From the IMG/VR virus record IMGVR_UViG_3300035667_000058, positions 1-64,000 of that record: DNA of 64,000 bases, one strand, 5' to 3'. The stretch is from a virus. This document shows, piece after piece, positions 1 to 7,905 of the stretch (positions within the stretch are counted from its first letter, which is position 1; every line of letters starts with the position of its first letter). The notes under the pieces were generated by a model, which searched no databases, had not been told where the DNA came from, and worked only from the letters and a program-made list of their open reading frames with translations. A program made the translations under genes and the position numbers.

Positions 1-1308
1 GGTCGCGCGATGGGTATCCGCGTCGAGCGCTACCATCGCTTGCGCCGTGAGCTCGCGTTCGGCCGACGGATGCATGCCCCGGTCAGTAGGCTTTTTGAAG
101 TTGGCAATGCCCTGCAGGCCGTCACGTAGCCCCGTGATGCGAACGTCCTTGCCGGTCAGCATGAGTTGCTGCAACTCGGCTACGCGCTGCTCGTGCTCTG
201 TAAGCGCAGTCTCGAGCACCGTCACCCGTTCGCGGGCTTGCTCGGCGCGTTTGCCAGCCGCCAGCACCGCGTCACGCTCGGCGAGGCGCGCTTCGGTGCG
301 TACAGCGCGCTCGTGGGTTTGCTGGTGGTGTTGCTGCGCGCGCTTGTGCGCGGCGTCCGCTGCGACCGCCTGCGCCCGGCGCGTCTCGACCTCGGTGCCG
401 ATCGCTGTCATGGCAGCGCGCTTTTCATCGTACTGTATTTGCAGGGCGCTCGACCGAGCGACCGCCTGCCGAATGGTCTCGCCGCGGCCGAGTAGCGCGC
501 GGTTGTTGTCGATGCGCACGGTGATCTCTGCGCTCTGTGCTGCGAGCAACGCCTTGCGGGCCAGCACCGCTTTGCGTTGCTCGCCAATCTCGCGCGCCCG
601 CCGCACGTCCTCGGCCGCGGCGAGCACCCGCTCAAGCGCGACGCGGGCCGCGAGCAACCCTTCGGTCGCCAAGCCCACCAAGCGCCCATGCTCCAAAGCC
701 AGCGCGCGCAAGCTCTCTATGTCAGGCGGGGCTAGGTCCGTAAGGCGCGCGTTCAGGACCTCGAGCGCGGTCTGCGAAAACCGCGCGCGGCTGCGGGCGT
801 CGTCCGCCAGGCGTTCGAGGCGTTCAAGCCCGAGCACGCGCACCAGCACTGCCTTGCGTTCGGCTGGCGTGCAATCGAGAAACCCCCGCCTGCCCTGCAC
901 GGCAAACGAACTGGTGTACAGCACCTCGGGCAACGTCAGGTGCTTTTGTGCCCATTCGTCGAACTGACGCACCTTGCCACTGTCCAGCACCGTTGCGCCG
1001 TGCTCGTCGAGCACCAGCGATTCGCCCTTGCCGCTGCTGGCATCGACCGTCTGGCGAATCGTGTACGACTGGCCGTTGGTGACACGCACCTCGCAGAACG
1101 CATCGCGGCCAGTGGCCAAGCTCGCGAGCGTGCCGCGCGTGGGCGTGGTTCGGTACAGCGTGCCGGCGAGCAACTCGAGCAGCGTGCTTTTGCCCGCGCC
1201 ATTGGGCCCGCACACCGCAATGAGCGGCCCGGGCAACGCGTTGAAGTCAATCGACACCGCGCCCTTGTATGCGCCCATATGCAAGAGTGTCAGCCCGTCG
1301 AATCGCAT
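1..1308 (-). CDS. SbcC/Rad50-like ATPase, C-terminal part missing at window edge
   Basis: Reading leftward from ATG at 1308, the protein opens with MRFDGLTLLHMGAYKG and a Walker A motif GPNGAGKST around residues 33-41, then a long Arg/Ala/Glu-rich coiled-coil stretch. This is the N-terminal ATPase half plus first coiled coil of the SbcC/Rad50 family. About 436 residues are visible before the window edge; the signature and Walker B half must lie outside. The start overlaps the end of the SbcD-like gene by 19 nt, the usual sbcD-sbcC order. In the family the pair forms a DNA end-processing nuclease; here it probably serves phage recombination or replication. Family call is firm, phage role is inferred. 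Confidence 0.85.
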   Translation of the reverse strand, partial: MRFDGLTLLHMGAYKGAVSIDFNALPGPLIAVCGPNGAGKSTLLELLAGTLYRTTPTRGTLASLATGRDAFCEVRVTNGQSYTIRQTVDASSGKGESLVLDEHGATVLDSGKVRQFDEWAQKHLTLPEVLYTSSFAVQGRRGFLDCTPAERKAVLVRVLGLERLERLADDARSRARFSQTALEVLNARLTDLAPPDIESLRALALEHGRLVGLATEGLLAARVALERVLAAAEDVRRAREIGEQRKAVLARKALLAAQSAEITVRIDNNRALLGRGETIRQAVARSSALQIQYDEKRAAMTAIGTEVETRRAQAVAADAAHKRAQQHHQQTHERAVRTEARLAERDAVLAAGKRAEQARERVTVLETALTEHEQRVAELQQLMLTGKDVRITGLRDGLQGIANFKKPTDRGMHPSAERELTAQAMVALDADTHRAT

Positions 1309-2528
1309 TTGCCCTCAAGGTCCCGAGCCTTGCCAAGAAGTGCTGCGTCGCGCGGTGGCACCGGCTCGGTCTGCCGCGCACGCCAGTACGCCATCAACTT
1401 GTCGGTGAGCGTGCGGGCCAATGCAACTTCAGGCGCGCGCGCTGTCGCGGTAGACTGTACCACCTCTTCGACCTTGACGTCGATTGCCCCCATGTCTCTT
1501 AGCTTAGCTTCCTGCACTGCAGCCGCTACGCGAGCCTCGGCACGCATGTCGCTTGGCACGTAGTAGCGAAAGCGCACCTCGGCGCCCACGAGTGCCGAAC
1601 GCTCGGGCGCGCCATGCCAGCCAACGACCCAGCTGCGCGCACCCTCGGGGTTGTTTTCTGGGTCAACGCCCCACTGGTCCTCAATGAGAAACATCGGCGC
1701 GCACGGGGTCGCGATGCGTTCCCAGCGCATGCACTTGCTGCCCTCGAAGTCGGCGATGATGTAGCCCTTGGACTCGGTTTCGCCGAAGCTCGTGCGCCGG
1801 GGCGAGCCCGGGTAGACCACCGGCGCGTTGCAGGTGCCGCTCTGCACGGTCCATTCCTGCGGCAAGTGGATGTGCCCGAGCGCGATGAAGTCCGCGCGCG
1901 CGAGGGACAGATCCTCGATGCCGAGTTCGAGGTCGCAGCCCACTAAGGGCTGGCCCGAGCTCACGCGCGAGCCCCGGACCATGGCGTGCATGAGCAGGAT
2001 CTTGGGCACGTCGCCGCCAGCTTGCTCAACGCCGATGTCCATCTCGTTGCCGACCCATCTGAGCACGTTGCGCAGCGCGTCGGCCGCAATGCGATCGGAG
2101 TCTTGTTGTGCTACCCCCTCGGCTGCGGCCAGCGTGGCGAGCACCGATGCCTTGGTCGGCCACGCGACCGCGCCGACCACTACACCGCGTAGGCCATGCA
2201 CGCCCACCGCTTCCTCGACGGTGATCGGGTGCTTGCCCTCAAGCCGACCGAAGATCGCCAGGTCGAGCGGCACGTCATGGTTGCCGCGTACTACCAGCAC
2301 CGGCGCGATCTCCGCGAGCGCTTGCAGCCACTGCGCCACAGCGTCGCGCTCGGTCGGTGATGACTTGCGCTCGAAGATGTCGCCCGAGTGCAGGATGGCA
2401 TCGACGTTGCGCTGGGCGATGTCCTGCGCGATGAAGTCGTGCACGTGGATGCACTCGGCGAACCGGCCCGACGGCGCATCAAAGAAGTGCGAGTCGGCGA
2501 TCACCGCGGCGCGGTACGTGGCCACCAT
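1290..2528 (-). CDS. SbcD/Mre11-like DNA exonuclease subunit
   Basis: A 412-residue calcineurin-type metallophosphoesterase. The phosphodiesterase motifs appear in order: IADSHF near the N-terminus, HSGDIFE, VRGNHD, LLMHA and LGHIHL. These supply the His, Asp and Asn metal ligands of SbcD/Mre11 nucleases. The start chosen is the ATG at 2528, which overlaps the TGA of the upstream gene as ATGA; a TTG one codon earlier is less likely. The downstream partner is the SbcC-like ATPase, so both subunits are present. Likely role: processing of DNA ends or hairpins during phage replication and recombination. Confidence 0.88.
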   Translation of the reverse strand: MVATYRAAVIADSHFFDAPSGRFAECIHVHDFIAQDIAQRNVDAILHSGDIFERKSSPTERDAVAQWLQALAEIAPVLVVRGNHDVPLDLAIFGRLEGKHPITVEEAVGVHGLRGVVVGAVAWPTKASVLATLAAAEGVAQQDSDRIAADALRNVLRWVGNEMDIGVEQAGGDVPKILLMHAMVRGSRVSSGQPLVGCDLELGIEDLSLARADFIALGHIHLPQEWTVQSGTCNAPVVYPGSPRRTSFGETESKGYIIADFEGSKCMRWERIATPCAPMFLIEDQWGVDPENNPEGARSWVVGWHGAPERSALVGAEVRFRYYVPSDMRAEARVAAAVQEAKLRDMGAIDVKVEEVVQSTATARAPEVALARTLTDKLMAYWRARQTEPVPPRDAALLGKARDLEGKCDSTG

Positions 2529-3730
2529 CAATATTTCTCCGACGGGTTCGTGGTGAGCTCCTGTTGCTGGCCGACGGGCTTACTCGCTGCGCTCACGTTC
2601 AGCGCGTTGCCGGGCACGCTCGCCCCGTCGACCAGTTGTGCGGGCGCGCTGGTGGCAGCGGGCGTATTCACCTCGCCCGTCTCTTTGTCGTAGTCGCTCC
2701 AGTCATCCTCGGCGGCCGTGCCGATGGGCGGCGGATCGTGCGGCGGTAGTTGGTGGTGCGTCGGGCCCGGTGTCATGTGCCGGGGTTGGCCGCCACCGTA
2801 GAGCGCTTGGCGACTGCCCAAGAACGCATCGGCAGTCTTGCCGGCAAACATCATCTTGAGCGCGGGGTCATCGGTGACCCCGGTGAACATGATCTTGACG
2901 ATCACGAACGGCTTTTGCAGATCAGCACGGCTGTACTTGCTGCGCACGCCGAGCCGTCGGATCACGCGATTCATGGCCTTTGACTCTGCGTGGCGCAGGA
3001 TGAATTTACGCGTCATCGGCAGCTCTTTGTCCTTGCTCGCAAGCATGGCCTCGGAGCCATCACGCAAATCCATCTCGACCGAGCCGATTTCAGTGCGCAA
3101 CGTGCCGTCGAAGTTTCGCACGTACCCAACGGCCCGGTAGTGCACGTAGTGAGGATCGCGCCCGTTATCCAAGCGCGAGCACTGTGCAGCATCCCAGTCG
3201 ATGCCGGCCGCGGCGCTGATCTTCGCGAGCGCCGTCTTGTCTAGGCCGCGCTCGGCACTGTCTGGGTGGGGAATGCCGTAGGTCTCGCGGTCAACGTCGA
3301 TGTACACGCAGCTGACTGCCAGCGCGCAGCCCGCCGGCAGCTGTCCGCAGCTGGTTTGCGGCGTGATCAAGTGGCCGACCTGCGACGCAGTGGCCATGAT
3401 GGCGCCGATCTCATCGGGCTTGCTGTAGGTGCCTTGTAGATCATCGGGCTGGCGAGTGACGATGGCGCTGCCGCTGTTGCCACCCGCAGGCGCCGCAGCC
3501 GGCAGCGCGCTCGAAGCTTTGGGCGCAGCCTGAGCGCCACCTGCTTGTCGCCTTGCGATCTCAGCGCGCAGCCCGGCCACGAGCTTTTTGTCGCGGTCGG
3601 GATAGCGCGACTCACCTGCATCGAGCGTCTTGCTGATGCGATCATTCCAGTACGTCAGTGATGAGGTCTGCGCGGCGTCGAGCGTCATGCCCTTGTCGTT
3701 GCCGCCGGGGATCTTCAGTTGCTCGCTCAT
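2528..3730 (-). CDS. Putative recombination protein (single-strand annealing-like)
   Basis: A 400-residue protein starting MSEQLKIPGG, with GGAG about 11 nt upstream of ATG 3730. The N-terminal 90 residues are Ala/Gln-rich and probably flexible. The core from about residue 95 to 290 contains a conserved-looking block, RHAESKAMNRVIRRLG, followed by KYSRADLQKPFVI. I have seen this arrangement in uncharacterised phage recombination-module proteins but cannot place it in Bet, Erf or Rad52 families from sequence alone. The Pro-rich tail is probably disordered. It is first in the operon with the SbcD/SbcC-like pair, ATGA-coupled to it, which supports an annealing or DNA-pairing role. The function is an inference from context. 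Confidence 0.55.
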   Translation of the reverse strand: MSEQLKIPGGNDKGMTLDAAQTSSLTYWNDRISKTLDAGESRYPDRDKKLVAGLRAEIARRQAGGAQAAPKASSALPAAAPAGGNSGSAIVTRQPDDLQGTYSKPDEIGAIMATASQVGHLITPQTSCGQLPAGCALAVSCVYIDVDRETYGIPHPDSAERGLDKTALAKISAAAGIDWDAAQCSRLDNGRDPHYVHYRAVGYVRNFDGTLRTEIGSVEMDLRDGSEAMLASKDKELPMTRKFILRHAESKAMNRVIRRLGVRSKYSRADLQKPFVIVKIMFTGVTDDPALKMMFAGKTADAFLGSRQALYGGGQPRHMTPGPTHHQLPPHDPPPIGTAAEDDWSDYDKETGEVNTPAATSAPAQLVDGASVPGNALNVSAASKPVGQQQELTTNPSEKY

Positions 3731-3786
3731 GAGTGAACGCTCCAATCTGCACGCGCGGTGATTCGCGGTGGTCTTGGTGTAGCACA

Positions 3787-3815
3787 GGCTATGCATGGCG
3801 TGCATAGATTTTCAA
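3787..3815 (-). promoter_or_regulatory. Leftward promoter with palindromic operator for the recombination operon
   Basis: On the minus strand a TTGAAA -35 candidate (3810-3815) is followed by a near-perfect palindrome, CTATGCA-tggcg-TGCATAG at 3789-3807 (7-bp arms), occupying the -35/-10 spacer; the -10 candidate ATAGCC (3787-3792) is poor. The same TATGCA/TGCATA half-site recurs in the immunity region at 5013-5049. A repressor bound here would block the recombination operon. Confidence 0.6.
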
Positions 3816-4150
3816 AGTGCTTTTCTATCCATGGAAGGGCGCGCTTCTGTGGTGTTTTTTTCCACCATGAGATCGCTTGTTGGCGCCCTTACACGTCCCA
3901 ATCCCCCGAACTCCCTACAGCTAGCGCTGCACAGATACAGCGCGATAACCTTGCGTAACCATTTGCGATGCGGCGTAGATAAGTAAGTGATTTCAGAGGC
4001 ATAGCCATAATTGGCTGCACAGAACGCGGCTCTTGCAAGCGGCGCTGCGCTGGGCGCACATTTCGCCCATGACACGGCACAGGGTCGAACTGGGCGCAGT
4101 CGTGCAGGACGTGTTGGCTGTGGCGCGGATGCAACCTGGGGGGGTGTAGT

Positions 4151-4181
4151 CCCCCCCCCATGGTGGGGGGGGGGGGGGGGG
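4151..4181. repeat. C9 then G17 homopolymer tract
   Basis: Nine C (4151-4159), then ATGGT, then seventeen consecutive G (4165-4181). The two runs can pair as a hairpin. A start codon ATG lies between them at 4160, so a change in G-run length would move it in or out of frame with the open frame that continues through 4252-4476. Such runs are also prone to sequencing error, so the exact length is uncertain. Confidence 0.8.
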
Positions 4182-4251
4182 ACATTTTCCTTCTCAGCTG
4201 CCGCGGTTCGATAGCCCGTACGGGCTCGCGTACAAGCTCGGGGTCCGCACT

Positions 4252-4476
4252 GTGCCCAGCGCACGCCGTGGCGTGCGCGTAGTCGGCCACGTGATCTACT
4301 TTTGTCGGTCGGCGAACGTCGCAGGCGCGCGGCAGCTCGTGCGCCAGGGCATCGCGCGCTGGGCGCTACGCCAGGCCGATATGGCCGAGAGTGCGGACTC
4401 GATCAAGATCGTCGCGGCCGGACTGCTCACTTCGTCGGCGGGGCCTGGTCCTGGCGGCGCCGCGCTTGAATTCTAG
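4252..4476 (+). CDS. Possible small protein, unknown
   Basis: An open frame with GTG at 4252 ending at 4476. In-frame sense codons continue upstream (reading FDSPYGLAYKLGVRT), so the true start may lie nearer the G17 run. The middle (VVGHVIYFCRSANVAGARQL) looks protein-like. The C-terminus overlaps the repressor gene on the other strand by 50 nt. No family recognised and no good ribosome-binding site, so this may be a chance frame. Confidence 0.3.
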   Translation: MPSARRGVRVVGHVIYFCRSANVAGARQLVRQGIARWALRQADMAESADSIKIVAAGLLTSSAGPGPGGAALEF

Positions 4477-4990
4477 CCCGCGTGCGCTTGGGCTGGGCTT
4501 GGGCGGCACTGCTCGTCTCGCGAATCGCGGCCTCTCGTGCAGCTTGCGCGACGGCTGCGTTGCCCGCTCGGCGCGGGCTTGCGTGCGCTCGATAGCAGCC
4601 GAGCCACGCCGTGACATACGCTGCTGTCATCCGGTGGTGCTGGTTGTCTCGCAAGTAACGCTCCAGCAAGAGTTGCTCTTGCTGGGTCGCGTGCAGTCGT
4701 GTGAGCAGATTCTCGAAGCCCTCGGTACTGAGCGTGGGGTCGGTGTCCTTCTCAACGCCGGAGATGATCCAGTCAAGCGAGCGCCCGAGCACGGTGGCGA
4801 CGATGATGAATTCGCGCGCCGAGAGCCCATGCATGCCCCGCTCGTACTTGTACACCGATGCGCCCGTCCGATAGCCCAGCCGACGGGCAAGCTCGACCTG
4901 GTCCATTCCGATGGCCAGCCTAGCCTTGCGGATCCGTTGACCAATTTCGCGGTGCAGCGGCTCCATCGCGGCGCGGGTACGGGGTGGCAT
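4427..4990 (-). CDS. XRE-family HTH regulator, likely lysogeny repressor
   Basis: Starts at ATG 4990 (MPPRTRAAMEPL; a second ATG lies eight codons on). Residues about 12-70 form a Cro/CI-type HTH: IGQRIRKARLAIGMDQVELARRLG... ending in a LDWIISG helix. The rest (about 110 residues) is Ala/Arg/Gln-rich with no peptidase motif, so RecA-stimulated LexA-type autocleavage is not suggested. It is divergent from the HTH gene at 5094 across a 103-bp gap with shared operator half-sites, the classic repressor/Cro arrangement. A -10-like TATAAG (minus strand, plus coordinates 5001-5006) lies only 10 nt before the start, and a TGCATA half-site sits in that promoter's spacer, consistent with autoregulation. 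Confidence 0.75.
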   Translation of the reverse strand: MPPRTRAAMEPLHREIGQRIRKARLAIGMDQVELARRLGYRTGASVYKYERGMHGLSAREFIIVATVLGRSLDWIISGVEKDTDPTLSTEGFENLLTRLHATQQEQLLLERYLRDNQHHRMTAAYVTAWLGCYRAHASPRRAGNAAVAQAAREAAIRETSSAAQAQPKRTRARIQARRRQDQAPPTK

Positions 4991-5012
4991 AACGCTGAGT
5001 CTTATACGCCTG

Positions 5013-5058
5013 GTGCATAACAGGCTAGGGGTTCCCGCCAACTATGCACGGATAGCAT
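5013..5058. promoter_or_regulatory. Operator half-sites between the divergent regulators
   Basis: Contains GTGCATA at 5013-5019 and its inverse TATGCAC at 5043-5049, and a shorter palindrome ATGC-N7-GCAT at 5044-5058 abutting the -35 of the rightward promoter. The half-site matches the palindrome at 3789-3807, so one regulator probably binds both. Confidence 0.6.
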
Positions 5059-5085
5059 TGACACGGGCTACCGCTCGTCTATGCT
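5058..5085 (+). promoter_or_regulatory. Strong rightward sigma-70-type promoter
   Basis: A consensus -35 TTGACA (5058-5063), a 16-bp spacer and -10 TATGCT (5080-5085). Transcription would begin about 5092-5094, at the ATG of the HTH gene (5094), so the mRNA is probably leaderless or nearly so. It drives the early/replication genes. Confidence 0.7.
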
Positions 5086-5093
5086 CGGCGAGC

Positions 5094-5510
5094 ATGTTTT
5101 TGGGCCAACGTATCAGGGCTGCACGACAAGAGGCGAAGCTCAGCCCCGTCGAGCTCGCCACTGAACTCGGGATCACCCAGCCCACGCTGTGGCGCTACGA
5201 AGCCGGCAAGGTCACGCCCAAGCTCAGTCGGCTGACCGATATCGCAGCGCGAGTCGGCAAGAGCCTCGAGTATTTTATCGTGCACCGGCCCAAGCGCGTG
5301 GCGGTGCGCGCGAGCGCTGCCAGCAGGCCGAAAAAGACGAAACGTCGCGTGGCCAAGCGCACGAGCACGGCCGGTGCCGCTGCGCGTGACAGCGCCGCGC
5401 AGAAGGGATCCGGCTCATGGCAGACCAAGGTCACAGTGCAGGGGAAGGTCCGCGCTCGTTCACGCGGTTCATTGAGGCGCTCGGCGACGGGCAAGCCAAC
5501 AGCGATCTGA
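5094..5510 (+). CDS. XRE-family HTH regulator, Cro-like
   Basis: A 138-residue protein. The first 65 residues are a complete HTH_3-type domain: LGQRIRAARQEAKLSPVELA, then ELGITQPTLWRYEAGKVTPK, closing with a SLEYFIV helix. The remaining half is Lys/Arg/Ser/Thr-rich and probably disordered. ATG 5094 is chosen because the HTH starts there and the promoter at 5058-5085 leaves no room for an upstream start. It faces the repressor gene divergently. The 3' end overlaps the next gene by 94 nt, which is long for this genome and suggests the basic tail is a recent or non-essential extension. Confidence 0.8.
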   Translation: MFLGQRIRAARQEAKLSPVELATELGITQPTLWRYEAGKVTPKLSRLTDIAARVGKSLEYFIVHRPKRVAVRASAASRPKKTKRRVAKRTSTAGAAARDSAAQKGSGSWQTKVTVQGKVRARSRGSLRRSATGKPTAI

Positions 5511-5815
5511 GTAACGAGCTGTTCGATCTGGGCGCGGTGCTGCGTCGCGAATCCGTAGAGCGCGGCGAGTGCAGAGGCGAGCTGCAGCTAACGCTGAAAT
5601 TCAAGGTCGACCAGTTCGGCCAGGTGATCACCAGCTATCAGATCAAGATCAAAGAGCCCGAGCCCGGCCGGCCGGCGAGCATGTTCTGGCTCACCAAACA
5701 CGGCAACTTCAGCGTGGACAACCCGCGTCAGCAGAGCTTGCCGTTGCACGAGGTGGTCACCCAAGACGGCGAAGTCATCGAAGTCGGCGGCCAGCGTCCC
5801 GCGCGGGAGGTTTGA
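5417..5815 (+). CDS. Conserved phage early protein, unknown function
   Basis: A 132-residue protein starting MADQGHSAGEG after a purine-rich site (GGATCCGG). Residues 14-45 (SFTRFIEALGDGQANSDLSN...LGAVLRRESV) resemble a family of short proteins found beside DUF2303 genes in other phages; the C-terminal half alternates charged and hydrophobic residues as in a small beta domain. It sits 3 nt before the DUF2303 gene, so they are cotranscribed. No catalytic motif seen. Confidence 0.7.
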   Translation: MADQGHSAGEGPRSFTRFIEALGDGQANSDLSNELFDLGAVLRRESVERGECRGELQLTLKFKVDQFGQVITSYQIKIKEPEPGRPASMFWLTKHGNFSVDNPRQQSLPLHEVVTQDGEVIEVGGQRPAREV

Positions 5816-5818
5816 GCC

Positions 5819-6733
5819 ATGAGTTACGACGACGATGACGACGGCAGCAATGGCGACAATCCGCAGACCAACGCGCAGGCGATCATCAACACGGTCCGCG
5901 AACTCGTCAACGCCGATGTGATCCACCTCGCCGACGCGCCTGCGGTGTTGGTCTTGCCCGCTGGCAAGACTGCGCAGAGCGTCAAGCCGTTCCTGGACGC
6001 GTACCTCAAGGCGCCCGAGCGCAAGACCGGCACGGCGCAGCTCAGCACGCTCGACAGTTTTTGCCAGCACGTCAATCGGTTCAGCGATGAGGACAGCGCG
6101 CTGTTCGCCGACGACAACCCCACCAGTCCCAGGCTCGTGGGCGTGCTGAACTATCACGAGAGCAAGGCGGGCTCGCCGCGGTTTGGCGACCATCGCGCGT
6201 CGTACACGTTTCCGCTGTCGGTCGAGTGGCTGTGCTGGACGCGCACCAGGCCCATGAATCAGGCGCAGTTCGCCGAGTTCATCGAGGACCACATCGCCGA
6301 CGTGCTCGACCCGAGCAAGATCGGTGAGGACACGTGGGCGTTTTGCGAGCAGCTCGAGATCGTGCTCGCGCAGCCCTCGGCGCTCATGGCTCTTAGCAAG
6401 GGTTTGAGCGTGTACGTCGATGGCAAGGTCACCAACAACGTGAACCTTGCGGACGGCACGGGGTCGATCGCGTTCAGCGAGGAGCACAAAGACGCGCAGG
6501 GTGCGCCGCTCAAGGTGCCGCGCGGGTTCGCCGTGGGGATCCCGGTGTTCACGGGCGGCGAGCGGTACGCGTTGCCAATGCGACTTCGATACAAGGTCAT
6601 GGGCGGCAAGGTGACGTGGGAGCTGTTGCCGCACCGGGTGCAGCAGGCGTTCAGGCATGCGGTCACCGAGGCCTGCACCAAGGCTGCGGAGGCGACCAAG
6701 CTGCCGCTGTACTACGGGACGCCTGAGACATGA
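5819..6733 (+). CDS. DUF2303 (YfdQ-like) phage protein
   Basis: A 304-residue protein. After an acidic N-terminus (YDDDDDGSNGD) it shows the DUF2303 pattern: ADVIHLADAPAVLVLPAG, a central TFCEQ/GEDTWAFCEQLE region and the C-terminal PVFTGGERYALPMRLRYKV block. The family is common in the early or replication regions of temperate phages; its biochemical role is unknown. It overlaps the downstream methyltransferase gene as ATGA. Confidence 0.85.
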   Translation: MSYDDDDDGSNGDNPQTNAQAIINTVRELVNADVIHLADAPAVLVLPAGKTAQSVKPFLDAYLKAPERKTGTAQLSTLDSFCQHVNRFSDEDSALFADDNPTSPRLVGVLNYHESKAGSPRFGDHRASYTFPLSVEWLCWTRTRPMNQAQFAEFIEDHIADVLDPSKIGEDTWAFCEQLEIVLAQPSALMALSKGLSVYVDGKVTNNVNLADGTGSIAFSEEHKDAQGAPLKVPRGFAVGIPVFTGGERYALPMRLRYKVMGGKVTWELLPHRVQQAFRHAVTEACTKAAEATKLPLYYGTPET

Positions 6734-7905
6734 ATATCGCGCTCGCAGAGATTCGGGTGGGCAAGCGGCATCGCAAGGACATGGGCGATATCGATGGCCT
6801 GGTCGAATCGATGCGAGTGTTGGGGCTGCTGCAGCCCATAGGCGTGACAGCGGACTACGAGTTGGTGTTCGGCCAACGGCGATTGAAGGCTGCCAAAAAG
6901 CTCGGGTGGGAGACGATCGCAGCGCGTGTCATCAAGGTCGACAAACTGCTCGCCGAGCAGGACGAGAACGAAGTACGCAAGGAGTTCACGCCCAGCGAAC
7001 GGGTGGCAATCACCGAGGCGATTCGCGAGCGGATCACAGAGCGACGGGGCCGGCCGGGGAAAACAAATGTGGAAGTTTTTCCACAAATACCGGCTGGCAC
7101 GAAGACCCGCGAACACGCCGCGGTCAAAGCCGGTTTTGGCAATGACGCCACCTACCGCCAGGCCAAGGCGGTCGTCGACCGGGGCACGGCCGACCTGGTG
7201 CGCGCCATGGACAGCGGTGGGCTTTCCATCAACCTCGCGAGCAAACTCGCCGAGCGCCCAGTCAAAGACCAGCAACGCGTCGCGACGGCCGTGCTCGGCG
7301 GCCAAGACGCGCGCAATGCCGTGCGCGAACTGCACCGCGAGCAACGCATTGCCCGGCTTGCCGAAGTCGTGGGCAGCAACGTCGAGCTTGGGGGCAGCCT
7401 CGGCAAGCACCCGATCATTTACGCCGATCCGCCGTGGCGCTACGAGCACGCCGAGTCCATGAGCCGCGAGATTGAAAACCAGTATCCCACCATGGAAATC
7501 GCCGACATCTGCGCGCTGCCCGTGCGCGACGTGAGCACCGAAGACGCGGTGCTGTTTCTGTGGGCGACCTCGCCCAAGTTGGCCGAGGCGCTGCAGGTAG
7601 TGACCGCTTGGGGCTTCACGTACCGCACGTGCATGGTGTGGGATAAAGAGCGGATCGGCATGGGCTACTACGCCCGCCAGCAGCACGAGTTGCTGTTGAT
7701 CGCGACGGTGGGCCAGCCACCAGCGCCGCGGCCAGAAGCTCGCCCGCCCAGTGTGATCCGTGCACCGCGTGGCGAGCACAGCAGCAAGCCCGTGCGCTTC
7801 TACGAGATCATCGAAAACATGTATCCCGAGCTGCCGCGGCTCGAGTTGTTCAGCCGCTCGCCGCGCACGGGCTGGAAGGTATGGGGCAATCAAAGTGCCG
7901 CATGA
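6730..7905 (+). CDS. ParB-domain / MT-A70 adenine-N6 DNA methyltransferase
   Basis: A 391-residue two-domain protein. Residues 1-70 are a ParB/Srx-like domain (GLLQPIGVT then ELVFGQRRLKAAKKLG). Residues about 226-391 are an MT-A70 methyltransferase with the catalytic DPPW at 233-236 (IIYADPPWRYEH), then AVLFLWAT and a C-terminal YPELPRLELFSRSPRTGW. The family transfers methyl from S-adenosylmethionine to adenine N6. The fused ParB-like part probably helps DNA recognition. No restriction enzyme is clearly partnered, so self-protection against host restriction or regulation of replication is more likely than restriction-modification, although the nuclease-like gene that follows deserves a look. 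Confidence 0.88.
   Translation: MNIALAEIRVGKRHRKDMGDIDGLVESMRVLGLLQPIGVTADYELVFGQRRLKAAKKLGWETIAARVIKVDKLLAEQDENEVRKEFTPSERVAITEAIRERITERRGRPGKTNVEVFPQIPAGTKTREHAAVKAGFGNDATYRQAKAVVDRGTADLVRAMDSGGLSINLASKLAERPVKDQQRVATAVLGGQDARNAVRELHREQRIARLAEVVGSNVELGGSLGKHPIIYADPPWRYEHAESMSREIENQYPTMEIADICALPVRDVSTEDAVLFLWATSPKLAEALQVVTAWGFTYRTCMVWDKERIGMGYYARQQHELLLIATVGQPPAPRPEARPPSVIRAPRGEHSSKPVRFYEIIENMYPELPRLELFSRSPRTGWKVWGNQSAA

Larger units (their letters stand above)
3731..4251. other. Largely non-coding region upstream of the immunity genes
   Basis: About 500 bases with no convincing gene. The first half is the least GC-rich stretch nearby, with a T7 run flanked by short arms (TGGTG / CACCA, about 3850-3867). 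Open frames here are low-complexity (Pro or Gly runs) and read like antisense noise. It holds the operator at 3789-3807 and the homopolymer pair at 4151-4181. An attachment site or oriT cannot be recognised but is not excluded. Confidence 0.5.

Noticed and set aside
3889-4290. Minus-strand frame with Pro run opposite the G17 tract
   Set aside because: Low-complexity translation of the homopolymer, no start signal, overlaps operator-rich non-coding DNA.
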